Below are positions 34,778 through 43,709 of a stretch of 64,000 nt of DNA, piece by piece. The notes beneath the pieces were generated by a model. That model was not told the DNA's origin. It saw only the letters and a list, made by a program, of their open reading frames with translations, and did no database searches. Both the position numbers and the translations under genes were made by a program. Position 1 is the first letter of the stretch, and each line of letters starts with the position of its first letter. The stretch is from positions 744,001 to 808,000 of the forward strand of contig NZ_CP061285.1 in NCBI RefSeq assembly GCF_018687075.1, given 5' to 3'. This DNA is from Polynucleobacter sp. MWH-UH35A (lineage in GTDB: Bacteria > Pseudomonadota > Gammaproteobacteria > Burkholderiales > Burkholderiaceae).

Positions 34778-36508
34778 ATGTCATTAAATCGTCGTGACTT
34801 TTTGCAGGCCTTAGCGATTGCATCAGCGGGTGGCTTGAGTTTGCAATCCAATTTCGTGAATGCTCAGAGCACCGCACAGAAATATTATGATTTGCCTAAA
34901 TTTGGTAATGTCCATTTCTTGCACTTTACCGACTGTCATGCGCAGTTATTGCCTATTTACTTCCGTGAGCCTAATGTCAATTTGGGTATTGGTGCGCAAG
35001 AAGGTAAGACTCCGCATTTGGTCGGAGAATATTTTCTAAAGGCAAATGGCATACTAGCCGGCACACGTGACGCTCATGCCTTCACTTATTTAGATTACGT
35101 TGCTGCGGCTCAGAATTACGGCAAGATGGGTGGCTTCGCCCACATGGCTACGTTGGTCAAGCAAATGAAAGCAAATCGCCCTGGCGCTTTATTGCTCGAT
35201 GGTGGAGATACTTGGCAAGGCTCTGGAACAGCGCTTTGGACCAATGGCCAAGATATGGTTGATGCAGCTCTTGCGTTGGGTGTTGATGTGATGACCCCCC
35301 ATTGGGAAATGACTTTAGGTGAGAAGCGTGTGATGGAGATCGTCAATGGCGATTTCAAAGGCAAAGTCAATTTTGTTGCGCAGAATATTAAGACAGCTGA
35401 CTTTGGGGATTCTGTATTCAATCCTTATGTCATGAAAGTGCAGAACGGTATTCAGGTTGCCATCATTGGTCAAGCCTTCCCATATACACCAATTGCCAAC
35501 CCGCGTTACTTCACGCCAGATTGGACCTTTGGCATCCAAGAAGAAAACCTCCAGAAGACAATTAATGAAGTGAAGTCCAAGGGAGCCAAGGTTGTGGTTC
35601 TGCTCTCTCACAATGGTATGGACGTAGACCTGAAGATGGCTTCTCGTGTCAGTGGTCTTGATGCCATCATGGGTGGTCATACTCATGATGGGGTTCCTAT
35701 TCCAGTCAAAGTGAAGAACTCAGGTGGCGTAACCCTAGTAACTAACGCCGGCTCTAATAGTAAGTTCTTGGGAGTGCTTGATTTTGATGTCAAAGGTGGT
35801 AAGGCGGTAGATTTCCGCTACAAATTATTCCCAATTTTCTCTAATATGATTCCTGCAGATCCAACTATGAATAAGTTGATTGCAAAAATCAGAGCGCCAT
35901 TCGAGGCGAAACTGAATGAAAAATTGGCGACTACTGAGGGTCTCTTATACCGTCGTGGCAACTTCAATGGTAGCTTTGATCAGCTCATCCTAGACGGCCT
36001 CATGGCGCAAAAGAATGCCGAGATTGCGTTCTCACCAGGCTTCCGCTGGGGAACTAGTTTGTTACCAGGTCAAGCTATCACTCGGGAGAATCTTTTAGAT
36101 CAAACTGCAATTACATATCCGTACACCACCGTCACCAATATGAGTGGTGAAACCATCAAAACTATTCTCGAGGATGTGGCAGATAATTTATTTAATCCAG
36201 ATCCGTATTACCAACAGGGTGGTGATATGGTTCGGGTCGGCGGCATGCAATACACCATAGATCCAGCACAAACGGCTGGAAAGCGGATTACCGATATGCG
36301 CTTGAATGGTAAACCTATTGAGGCAAGCAAGACCTATAAGGTTGCTGGATGGGCGCCGGTTAGCGAAGAGGCTAAGAATGCTGGCGGTGAGCCGATTTGG
36401 GATGTGATTGAGCGTCACCTGCGTGATGTCAAGGTGGTGAAGGCGGTTAAGCTTAATGAGCCAGTTATTAAAGGGGTTTCAAACAACCCTGGCATGGCCC
36501 CAATCTAA
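34778..36508 (+). CDS. soxB: SoxB, di-manganese sulfate thiohydrolase
   Basis: SoxB hydrolyses sulfate from SoxY-bound S-sulfonate. The 576-residue protein has a Tat signal (NRRDFLQALAIASAGG, cleavage near NAQ). The 5'-nucleotidase-type metallophosphatase fold shows metal ligands in FTDCHAQLLP, LLDGGDTWQGSGT and MGGHTHDG, and the C-terminal nucleotidase domain has a complete length. An AAGGAAAT ribosome binding site precedes the ATG. soxB is the usual marker gene of thiosulfate oxidisers. Confidence 0.97.
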   Translation: MSLNRRDFLQALAIASAGGLSLQSNFVNAQSTAQKYYDLPKFGNVHFLHFTDCHAQLLPIYFREPNVNLGIGAQEGKTPHLVGEYFLKANGILAGTRDAHAFTYLDYVAAAQNYGKMGGFAHMATLVKQMKANRPGALLLDGGDTWQGSGTALWTNGQDMVDAALALGVDVMTPHWEMTLGEKRVMEIVNGDFKGKVNFVAQNIKTADFGDSVFNPYVMKVQNGIQVAIIGQAFPYTPIANPRYFTPDWTFGIQEENLQKTINEVKSKGAKVVVLLSHNGMDVDLKMASRVSGLDAIMGGHTHDGVPIPVKVKNSGGVTLVTNAGSNSKFLGVLDFDVKGGKAVDFRYKLFPIFSNMIPADPTMNKLIAKIRAPFEAKLNEKLATTEGLLYRRGNFNGSFDQLILDGLMAQKNAEIAFSPGFRWGTSLLPGQAITRENLLDQTAITYPYTTVTNMSGETIKTILEDVADNLFNPDPYYQQGGDMVRVGGMQYTIDPAQTAGKRITDMRLNGKPIEASKTYKVAGWAPVSEEAKNAGGEPIWDVIERHLRDVKVVKAVKLNEPVIKGVSNNPGMAPI

Positions 36509-36529
36509 TTAACTTCATCGAAGAATCAT

Positions 36530-36967
36530 ATGAAAAAACTATTTACCATTATCGCTGCCTTGACTCTTGTGTTTGGGTTTTGCAGTAATGTTTCGGCTCA
36601 ATCTGCAGGCAATACCAAAGTCGTTTATCACATCGATGATGCTGAAACTCAGGGATTAAAAGGTTTACGTAACATCCGAAACCATCTTGATGTTTCCCCT
36701 CAAACAACCATTATTGTTGTGACTCATGCGAATGGCGTGGATTTGTTGATGGAAGGTGGCAAGGATAAGAAGAACAATGTGGAATACGCACCTTTGGTCG
36801 GCGCCTTGAAATCTCGTGGTGTGAAGTTTGAGGTTTGTGAGATTACGTTAAAGAATCGTAATTTGAAAAAAGATCAGTTCACACTTGATGCGGATTTCAC
36901 ACCATCTGGCGTGGTACGCGTCGCCGATTTGCAATACAAAGATGGCTTTGCCTATATCAAGCCCTAA
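36530..36967 (+). CDS. Exported DsrE/DsrF-like protein
   Basis: This 145-residue protein has a signal peptide (about 1-23, ending VSAQ) and a DsrE-like fold. Key segments are VVYHIDDAETQGLKGLRNIRNHLD and the single conserved Cys103 in FEVCEITLKNRNL, the position that carries persulfide in cytoplasmic DsrE/TusD sulfurtransferases. Periplasmic members are common in sox clusters, but their role is not established. It lies 21 bases after soxB and 10 bases before the next gene, so it belongs to the sox operon. Confidence 0.86.
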   Translation: MKKLFTIIAALTLVFGFCSNVSAQSAGNTKVVYHIDDAETQGLKGLRNIRNHLDVSPQTTIIVVTHANGVDLLMEGGKDKKNNVEYAPLVGALKSRGVKFEVCEITLKNRNLKKDQFTLDADFTPSGVVRVADLQYKDGFAYIKP

Positions 36968-36977
36968 GTAAGTTCCA

Positions 36978-37931
36978 ATGAATTGCTTTAAAACTTTTGC
37001 GGGGATCCTGTTGGGATCCCTTATCTTTTTGGGTTCGGCGCTAGGTCAGGGTAAGCCTAGCGATACGATAAAGCTTAAGCCAGTACAAGTGGCGCCCCAT
37101 ACCTATTTTGTACAAGGCTTTCCGGAGATGGGTAGTAGCTCCAACCAGAACTTCATTTCTAATGCTGGATTTATTGTTACTCCAGATGGAGTGGTAGTGG
37201 TTGATGCCTTGGGGTCGCCGATTCTTGCGCAAAAGCTCATCGCTGAAATTAAAAACATTACCCCGCAGAAAATAGTGGCCGTTATAGTTAGTCACTATCA
37301 TGCGGATCATGTTTATGGTTTGCAAGAATTCAAAAAAATTGGCGCCAAAATTTATGCTCAAGGTGAGGGAAGAAATTACCTCTCTTCTGAAACTGCTAAG
37401 CAACGTTTGATTGCCTCAAGAATTGATTTTGCTCCCTGGGTTAATGCAAATACCAAATTAATACCTGCAGATGTATGGGTGGACCAAAAGTCAAAGTTGA
37501 TAATTGGCGGAGTAGATTTTTTTGTGAGCAGGGTGGGTCCTGCACATGCGCCTGAAGATCTGATGGTCTACGTACCATCAGAAAAAGTCCTTTTTGCAGG
37601 AGATTTGGTTTTCAGAGGGCGTATCCCCTTTGTTGGAAACGCTGACAGCAAGGGCTGGTTAATCGCTTTAGATGAGATTGAGAAACTCAACCCCAATATC
37701 GTCATTCCAGGGCACGGCAATTATTCCGCTAAACCAGCTGAAGATATTGCCTTTACAAGGGATTACCTCAATTATTTGCGCGAATCCATGTCTAAAGCGG
37801 CAATTAATCTGGATCCATTCGAGGATGCCTATCAACAGGCTGATTGGTCTGAATATGAGGGAATGCCGCTGTTTAGGGCTGCCAATCGCATGAACGCCTA
37901 TAACGTCTATCTGTCGATCCAGGCCGAATAG
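36978..37931 (+). CDS. Exported metallo-beta-lactamase-fold protein, SoxH-like
   Basis: This 317-residue periplasmic protein has a signal peptide (about 1-23) and the di-metal motif H106-x-H108-x-D110-H111 in SHYHADHVYGL. Further ligands follow in GPAHAPEDLMV and PGHGN. It matches the SoxH / quinoprotein-relay type hydrolases next to sox genes. SoxH is dispensable for thiosulfate oxidation in Paracoccus, and its substrate is not known; thioester or persulfide hydrolysis is a fair guess. Confidence 0.85.
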   Translation: MNCFKTFAGILLGSLIFLGSALGQGKPSDTIKLKPVQVAPHTYFVQGFPEMGSSSNQNFISNAGFIVTPDGVVVVDALGSPILAQKLIAEIKNITPQKIVAVIVSHYHADHVYGLQEFKKIGAKIYAQGEGRNYLSSETAKQRLIASRIDFAPWVNANTKLIPADVWVDQKSKLIIGGVDFFVSRVGPAHAPEDLMVYVPSEKVLFAGDLVFRGRIPFVGNADSKGWLIALDEIEKLNPNIVIPGHGNYSAKPAEDIAFTRDYLNYLRESMSKAAINLDPFEDAYQQADWSEYEGMPLFRAANRMNAYNVYLSIQAE

Positions 37932-38001
37932 ACATTCAACCAAGGCAAATTAAGCCATTGGGCCTTAAAATAGAGGATTAATGCTAAATCCTTGATTTGT
38001 A

Positions 38002-38319
38002 ATGAAAATGATTTTTCTTCGATTCCTGCTTGCTACCGCATTCGGTACGCTGATGAATCTGCCTGTTCTGGCCAGCCCAGATTTGGCCAATGGCAAAACT
38101 ATTGACCAGCAAAAGTGCTATTCCTGTCACGCAAAGAAAAGTGGGTTTGGTAATGGGGACATGATTTATACCCGTTCGGATAGCAAAGTAAAGTCTTTGG
38201 CTAATTTAAAGAAGATGGTTGCACTTTGTAATACTGAGCTCCGTCTTGATCTATTTCCAGAGGATGAAGCAGATGTCACGGCCTTCCTCAATCAACAGTT
38301 TTACAAATTTAAACCTTAA
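38002..38319 (+). CDS. Small monoheme c-type cytochrome
   Basis: This 105-residue periplasmic protein has a signal peptide (about 1-25, ending VLAS) and one heme motif C39-x2-C42-H43 (CYSCHAKK). The C-terminal part has a CNTELRLDLFPEDEADV segment that fits a class I cytochrome helix but shows no obvious axial Met loop. It lies between the SoxH-like gene and a YeeE/YedE gene in the same direction. It may accept electrons from SoxAX or SoxCD, but this is inferred from location only. Confidence 0.85.
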   Translation: MKMIFLRFLLATAFGTLMNLPVLASPDLANGKTIDQQKCYSCHAKKSGFGNGDMIYTRSDSKVKSLANLKKMVALCNTELRLDLFPEDEADVTAFLNQQFYKFKP

Positions 38320-38337
38320 TCTTTCAAAAAACTCGCC

Positions 38338-39459
38338 ATGGATGTTGTTGATATCAATTCTTTAAGTAAATCGGTTCTTTGGGCAACTTTTGCCATAACC
38401 TTTTTTCTTGGTGCAGTGATGCAAAAAACAGGTTTTTGCAGCATGGGCGCTGTTTCTGACATATTCATTATGTCAAGCTGGGATCGTTTAAAACAATGGT
38501 TTCTGGCTATCGGTGTTGCGATTGTTGGTTTCACATTAATGTCTTACATGGGCTTAATAGACCCGCTTAAAAGTTTTTACACTGGCAATAAATTTTTATG
38601 GCTCTCCACAATTGTTGGAAGTATTTTGTTTGGTCTGGGGATGGTTTTAGCTTCAGGATGTGGCAGTAAAACGTTGATCCGTATTGGTGGCGGCAACTTG
38701 AAGTCCATTGTGGTGTTTATGGTTCTGGGCCTCACTGCTTATATGACGATGCGTGGATTCTTGGGCGTAGTTCGCATCAATACTTTGGATACGATATTTA
38801 TTGCCTTGAATACACCTCAAGATCTGCCTAGTTTATTGAGTGCACCTCTTGGAGTTGCTCGACCACAGCTCCATCTAGCTCTTGGTTTAATCATTGGCGC
38901 AGCATTTATTGCCTATGCTTTAGCTAGCAAAACATTTTGGACTGCTGAAAACCTATTTGCAGGTAGTGCCGTTGGGTTGGCGATTTGTGCTGTTTGGTGG
39001 GTATCGGGCAATTTGGGTTATGTCGCCGAAGATCCAAACACTTTGGAAGAAGTATTTTTAGTTACGAATTCTGGTCGCATGGAAAGCCTATCGTTTGTTG
39101 CTCCCTATGCTTACTCTTTGGATTGGTTGATGATGTACAGCGACACATCCAAAGTGCTCACACTAGGCATTGTCGCTGTGTTGGGGATGATTTTGGGTTC
39201 TGCGGCGGTTTCGATTGCGACTAAAACATTTCGTTGGGAATCGTTTCGTAATACCGAAGATACTGCTAATCATTTAGTTGGTGCGGCGCTCATGGGCTTT
39301 GGTGGTGTGACGGCCCTAGGTTGTACGGTGGGGCAGGGCTTGAGTGGCATTTCAACGCTAGCGCTTGGCTCGCTATTAGCTTTGCCTGGATTTATTTTTG
39401 GAGCTTATTTAGGTCTACGTTATCTGCAGATACGCCTTGCTCCTAACCCTTGTAGTTAA
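38338..39459 (+). CDS. Full-length YeeE/YedE-type transporter (TsuA-like)
   Basis: This 373-residue integral membrane protein has nine to ten helices in two pseudo-repeats. The conserved Cys of the thiosulfate transporter family are in GFCSMGAV (near 37), ASGCGSKTLIR (near 108) and ALGCTVGQGLSG (near 327). TsuA passes thiosulfate between such Cys. The gene starts 19 bases after the monoheme cytochrome gene. A role in thiosulfate or sulfite movement is likely, direction and substrate unknown. Confidence 0.87.
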   Translation: MDVVDINSLSKSVLWATFAITFFLGAVMQKTGFCSMGAVSDIFIMSSWDRLKQWFLAIGVAIVGFTLMSYMGLIDPLKSFYTGNKFLWLSTIVGSILFGLGMVLASGCGSKTLIRIGGGNLKSIVVFMVLGLTAYMTMRGFLGVVRINTLDTIFIALNTPQDLPSLLSAPLGVARPQLHLALGLIIGAAFIAYALASKTFWTAENLFAGSAVGLAICAVWWVSGNLGYVAEDPNTLEEVFLVTNSGRMESLSFVAPYAYSLDWLMMYSDTSKVLTLGIVAVLGMILGSAAVSIATKTFRWESFRNTEDTANHLVGAALMGFGGVTALGCTVGQGLSGISTLALGSLLALPGFIFGAYLGLRYLQIRLAPNPCS

Positions 39460-39483
39460 TTTTCAAAGACGAACGAATAAATA

Positions 39484-39921
39484 ATGCAAATTGATTGGAT
39501 GTCTTTTACCCCCGTACCTTCGCTGCTAGGAGGGATGATTCTTGGACTTGCAGCCGCCTTGTATGTTTTATTGCATGGTCGTATTTTGGGTATCAGCGGA
39601 ATTGTTTCTGGTTTATTGCACCCGAAATTAACAGATTCAGCTTGGCGTGTTGCTCTTGTTTTTGGTTTGATATCTGCACCTTTTCTAGCAGCGTTATTTT
39701 TCGGGATATTTCCAGTTGTAGAAATTGAGGCAGATTGGATGGCAATTGTGATTGCTGGCCTTCTGGTTGGCTTTGGAGCTCAATATGGCTCGGGCTGTAC
39801 CAGTGGCCATGGTATCTGTGGCCTTTCACGTCTATCACCACGTTCATTGGTTGCCACACTCTCTTTTATGAGCGCAGGTTTTATTACTGTTTTTGTGCTT
39901 CGCCACGTGATTGGGGTTTGA
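39484..39921 (+). CDS. YeeE/YedE-type half transporter (N-terminal half)
   Basis: This 145-residue membrane protein has four helices and the family motif QYGSGCTSGHGICGLSRLS near residues 100-118, where the first Cys is the substrate-site residue. It starts 25 bases after the full-length YeeE gene and is directly followed by its partner half. It is one of two split YeeE/YedE pairs in the window. Confidence 0.88.
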   Translation: MQIDWMSFTPVPSLLGGMILGLAAALYVLLHGRILGISGIVSGLLHPKLTDSAWRVALVFGLISAPFLAALFFGIFPVVEIEADWMAIVIAGLLVGFGAQYGSGCTSGHGICGLSRLSPRSLVATLSFMSAGFITVFVLRHVIGV

Positions 39922-39922
39922 G

Positions 39923-40366
39923 ATGAGAAAACATTTCAACATCCTTGGTCAATATGCAATTGGCGTGCTTTTTGGCTGGGGCTTGATTATTTCTGGCATG
40001 AGCAACCCACAAAAAATATTAGGATTTTTAGATTTAGCCGGCAACTGGGATCCTTCATTAATGTTTGTAATGGTGGGTGCTGTGATTGTGGGCTTAGCCG
40101 GGTTTTATGTTGCCAGCAAAAGAACGGAAGCTTTTTTTGGTGGTGCACTACATATCCCCAAGAGTGCTGATATTACTAAACCATTGCTTATTGGTAGTTT
40201 GATTTTTGGGGCTGGCTGGGGGATCGCTGGCTTTTGTCCAGGTCCAGCTCTGGTTGCCCTGGGCGCTGGCCACCTGAAGGCCTTGGTATTCGTGGTTGCA
40301 ATGTTAGCCGGCATGGAGATCTGTGAGCGCTTTTTCACTGCCCATAAAAGCAAACCAAGCCAGTGA
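39923..40366 (+). CDS. YeeE/YedE-type half transporter (C-terminal half, DUF6691-like)
   Basis: This 147-residue membrane protein completes the preceding half. Family signatures are GWGLIISGMSNPQKILGFLDL near the N-terminus and GFCPGPALVALGAG near residue 107, with the conserved Cys. I chose ATG 39923, one base after the previous stop, over an in-frame TTG at 39911 that overlaps the previous gene. It is the last gene of the sox-linked transporter group. Confidence 0.88.
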   Translation: MRKHFNILGQYAIGVLFGWGLIISGMSNPQKILGFLDLAGNWDPSLMFVMVGAVIVGLAGFYVASKRTEAFFGGALHIPKSADITKPLLIGSLIFGAGWGIAGFCPGPALVALGAGHLKALVFVVAMLAGMEICERFFTAHKSKPSQ

Positions 40367-40421
40367 GTTGACTCTGATTTAGAATTAACTCTATTGCTAT
40401 TTATTCAATGTAGAGGGTTTT

Positions 40422-40766
40422 ATGAGTCTTCCTATTTCTTGCCATAACGCACAGTTTGGCACTCTCGGTCAGATCGAACCAAGTCATTTGGCTGAAATTG
40501 CCAAACAAGGCTATAAGAGCGTGATTAACAACCGTCCTGACGGTGAGGGTGGCCCGAGCCAGCCTTTGAACGCCGCCATTCAATCTGAAGCAGAAAAATT
40601 GGGTTTGAATTATGTGTACTTGCCAGTGGTATCGGGTGCAATTACTCCAGATCAAGTTCAGGAGATGGCGCGCCTCTTGAAAACTTTACCAGGACCCATT
40701 CTGGCCTTCTGTCGCTCTGGTGCGCGTTCAACTAATTTGTACCAGCTTGTATTGCAACTGGGCTAA
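40422..40766 (+). CDS. DUF442 / Blh-type tyrosine-phosphatase-like protein
   Basis: This cytoplasmic protein of 114 residues belongs to the TIGR01244/DUF442 group, a dual-specificity phosphatase-like fold. The loop FCRSGARST has the C-x5-R form of tyrosine phosphatases. Members are often linked or fused to persulfide dioxygenase and SQR, so a sulfur-transfer role is possible. A TTGACT-like -35 element is present in the 55-base leader. No persulfide dioxygenase gene is visible next to it. Confidence 0.85.
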   Translation: MSLPISCHNAQFGTLGQIEPSHLAEIAKQGYKSVINNRPDGEGGPSQPLNAAIQSEAEKLGLNYVYLPVVSGAITPDQVQEMARLLKTLPGPILAFCRSGARSTNLYQLVLQLG

Positions 40767-40788
40767 TTTAAAGAGCGCTCGCTAAACC

Positions 40789-41208
40789 ATGCGTATCACT
40801 ATTCCCGAAGAACGAAAGCTGGTTCATGAAATGATCATGCCTATTCGTTGGGGTGATATGGATGCGTATGGTCATGTCAATAACACCGTGTACTTTCGTT
40901 ACATGGAGCAGGCTCGGTGCGAATGGATTACTGGCATGGGCTACGAGGTTGCGCCGGGTCGCGAATCTATGCTGATGCTCAATGGCTTCTGTAATTTTTA
41001 TCAACAACTTTCGTTCCCAGGTGAATTGATATTAAAGACCTCCATTGGCGCCATCGGTAGAACCAGTTTGGATGTCTATACCAGCATGGCTTTAACTACC
41101 TCGCCTGAAGTCGAGGCGGCTATTGGCGGGGCCACAATGGTGTGGGTAGACCTCACTACCAATAAGTCGGCCCCTTGGCCTGAGCATATTTTGCAAAAGT
41201 TGCGCTAG
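40789..41208 (+). CDS. Acyl-CoA thioesterase, 4HBT hot-dog fold
   Basis: This 139-residue cytoplasmic protein has the 4-hydroxybenzoyl-CoA thioesterase motif RWGDMDAYGHVNNTVYFRYMEQAR, with the catalytic Asp in it. It hydrolyses acyl-CoA thioesters; the acyl chain is not predictable. The gene lies 22 bases after the DUF442 gene and seven before selU, without clear functional connection to either. Confidence 0.88.
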   Translation: MRITIPEERKLVHEMIMPIRWGDMDAYGHVNNTVYFRYMEQARCEWITGMGYEVAPGRESMLMLNGFCNFYQQLSFPGELILKTSIGAIGRTSLDVYTSMALTTSPEVEAAIGGATMVWVDLTTNKSAPWPEHILQKLR

Positions 41209-41214
41209 TCTATC

Positions 41215-42288
41215 GTGCAACCCAGCAATCCTCATATCTTAAGAGTCGATCAATTTTTATCTGAACTAGATCAATTTGATCTCGTGATTGATGTGAGATC
41301 TCAGGCTGAGTTTGCTTTAGATCACATTCCTGGTGCGGTCAATTACCCAGTTCTTGATAATGAAGAGCGCGCCAAAATTGGAACGCTCTACAAACAAGTT
41401 TCTCCCTTTGCAGCCAAGAAGCTCGGCGCAGCATTAGTCTCTAAAAACATTGCCACTCATCTTGAAAATCATTTCCTGGACTTGCCTCGTGAATGGCGTC
41501 CATTAATCTACTGCTGGCGTGGTGGTGAACGTAGCGGTGCCTTTACCCATATTTTGAATCGGATTGGTTGGAAGGCTAAACAACTCGAGGGAGGTTATCA
41601 AACCTTTCGTCGTACTGTGATTAGCGGGTTAGATCAAGCAGCCAATCAGTTTTCCTTTCAGGTCATTTGCGGAATGACTGGAAGCGGTAAAACGCGGGTA
41701 CTACAAGAAATTGGTGCATTGGGGGCCCAGATCCTTGATTTGGAAGGGTTGGCAGTGCATCGCGGCTCAGTGCTTGGTAACGAGCCCAATGAGGATCAGC
41801 CATCGCAAAAGGGATTTGAAACTGCTCTATGGAATGCATTGCGTTCGCTTGATCCCGCTAAGCCAGTATTTGTGGAGTCCGAAAGCAAGAAGGTGGGGGG
41901 ATTACACGTGCCTGATGCCTTGATGGAAAAAATTCGTAATGGGTCTTGTATTGAATTGAGATCGAGCACACAAACACGAGTGTCTTGGCTAATTCGTGAG
42001 TACCATCACTTCTTAACTGATACGGATAATTTCAAACGTAAACTGGCATTGCTAACTGCGCATTATGGAAAAGCGCAGATTGCTAAATGGAATGAAGCAA
42101 TCGATGCTGGTCTTTTTCCGGAACTTGTTGAGGAGCTTTTAGTAAAGCATTACGACCCTTCATATCAATCATCTATCGTACGAAATTTTCCCCGTTACAA
42201 AGAAGAAAAGTTTGTGCAGCTAGAGAGTGATAGCAATCAAGCTTTTGAACGCGCTGCAAAGGCAATATTAAGAGCGTCTCTGATCTAA
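41215..42288 (+). CDS. mnmH: tRNA 2-selenouridine synthase
   Basis: MnmH (SelU/YbbB) replaces sulfur by selenium in the wobble 2-thiouridine of certain tRNAs, via a geranyl intermediate. The 357 residues have an N-terminal rhodanese domain with active Cys in IYCWRGGERSG near residue 99 and a P-loop GMTGSGKTRV near residue 157. The start is GTG at 41215, seven bases after the thioesterase stop. Selenophosphate from SelD is required; selD is not in this window. Confidence 0.93.
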   Translation: MQPSNPHILRVDQFLSELDQFDLVIDVRSQAEFALDHIPGAVNYPVLDNEERAKIGTLYKQVSPFAAKKLGAALVSKNIATHLENHFLDLPREWRPLIYCWRGGERSGAFTHILNRIGWKAKQLEGGYQTFRRTVISGLDQAANQFSFQVICGMTGSGKTRVLQEIGALGAQILDLEGLAVHRGSVLGNEPNEDQPSQKGFETALWNALRSLDPAKPVFVESESKKVGGLHVPDALMEKIRNGSCIELRSSTQTRVSWLIREYHHFLTDTDNFKRKLALLTAHYGKAQIAKWNEAIDAGLFPELVEELLVKHYDPSYQSSIVRNFPRYKEEKFVQLESDSNQAFERAAKAILRASLI

Positions 42289-42311
42289 ATCTAAGTTACC
42301 CGATGAACCAA

Positions 42312-43694
42312 TCAATTAAGATATGCATTGGTTTGCGATAGATCTTGTTCTGTTATCTCTCCGGTAATGGCAGCAAGGCGCAATCTATTTAGAAAATAAT
42401 TTACTTTCTCCATGTAGAGCGCGTAATCGGTGGCAATCAGATCGCTTTCGGCGCCCAATAACTCCATTGTGGTGCGAGAACCGTTAGCATAGCCATCCCG
42501 AGTAGAGTTTAGTCTTGCAAGGCCCGTCTTTTGTGCGCTTGAAAGGGCGCTAAGCTTTGCCTTGGCGTTACTCATAGAATACCAGAGAGCTCTCAAGATT
42601 CTCTCTAAATTTTGTTCTGATTTAGCGTATTCAGCCTTGGTTTTTTCTATTAGTAGCAGCGCCTCTTCTTGTTTTGCCGAACGGTACCCACCGGTATATA
42701 GGGGGATAGACAATTGCAGGCCTACCAAGTAATTATTCGTGGCCGTATTGCTTGATGGTCCAAAATCACCAGACCCATTAAGCTTATCCTTGGAAGTTTG
42801 AGCCACAGCATCTAACTTCGGAGAGGAAATAGCGCCATATTTTTCTGCTTCTTCTTTTGCAACTTTCTCTTGGACTAAAAGCAATTGCAGTTGAATATTT
42901 TGTGATTTTAGTTTTGCAATATAGGTTTCAATATTGGATAGGTTTAGACCATCTACATTTAGAGCAATTCTTAGCTTATCTACTACTACTGGACTTCCAA
43001 ATAAATCCTGTAAAGCAAGTTTTTTCACTGCCAGATTGGTTGCGGCATCTAAAGCATGAACTTTAATTGTATCCAGCCTCTCATTCGCCTCTTGCATATC
43101 GGTTTGGGTTGCATCACCGAGCTTAAAGCGCTTTTCAATTTGCTGGCGTGTGTTGGCAATTGCGAATTCTTGTTTTTTAGCCAATCGGACTGCTTCTTCA
43201 GCGCTTAGCACATCAAAGTAACGCTCCGCTACCAATAGAATTAAGTTTTGGTGTGCTGCTTGTGCACCTAGATTTGAGGCATCTGCGGAAAGGTTAAGTT
43301 GACGACTTTGAGCTAACCGCTCTCGGTTATAAATCGACTGTGTTGCACCAATCGTATAGCGATTAACAAAACCATTATTAACAGAGGTATTAAAGTTGGC
43401 ACCGTTGATAGTGCCCATTCCTGGGGCGTAAAACTGAGCGCCAGTCGTTGAGGTGTTATAGCTCATGCTGCCAGTAAGGGCATTTAAGTTAATGCTTGGT
43501 AGCCATAGAGAGGTTCCTTGGTCACGTCTTTTTTCACCAGCCATTTGTTCATAACGGCTAGCTATAAACTCCGGGTCTCGATTTTGTGCCTCTTTCCAAA
43601 CTTCCATTAGGCTGGTTGCCATTGCGGGGTGGATCGAAATTGTTAGCAGAGCTATTGCAGCTGTTACTAGGGGTTTAATAAGACTTAGTTTCAT
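42312..43694 (-). CDS. TolC-family outer-membrane efflux protein
   Basis: This 460-residue protein has a signal peptide (about 1-26, ending AMA) and the TolC/OEP pattern: long helices rich in Ala, Gln and Leu with repeated NLAxKKLALQDLFG and ERILRALWYSMSNAKAKLSAL segments, and beta stretches such as LVGLQLSIPLYTGG. It forms a trimeric channel for export. It is last in a probable operon reading unknown gene, trxC, RND pump, small ORF, tolC-like. Confidence 0.88.
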   Translation of the reverse strand: MKLSLIKPLVTAAIALLTISIHPAMATSLMEVWKEAQNRDPEFIASRYEQMAGEKRRDQGTSLWLPSINLNALTGSMSYNTSTTGAQFYAPGMGTINGANFNTSVNNGFVNRYTIGATQSIYNRERLAQSRQLNLSADASNLGAQAAHQNLILLVAERYFDVLSAEEAVRLAKKQEFAIANTRQQIEKRFKLGDATQTDMQEANERLDTIKVHALDAATNLAVKKLALQDLFGSPVVVDKLRIALNVDGLNLSNIETYIAKLKSQNIQLQLLLVQEKVAKEEAEKYGAISSPKLDAVAQTSKDKLNGSGDFGPSSNTATNNYLVGLQLSIPLYTGGYRSAKQEEALLLIEKTKAEYAKSEQNLERILRALWYSMSNAKAKLSALSSAQKTGLARLNSTRDGYANGSRTTMELLGAESDLIATDYALYMEKVNYFLNRLRLAAITGEITEQDLSQTNAYLN

Positions 43695-43709
43695 ATTTAA
43701 CCTATGGTG

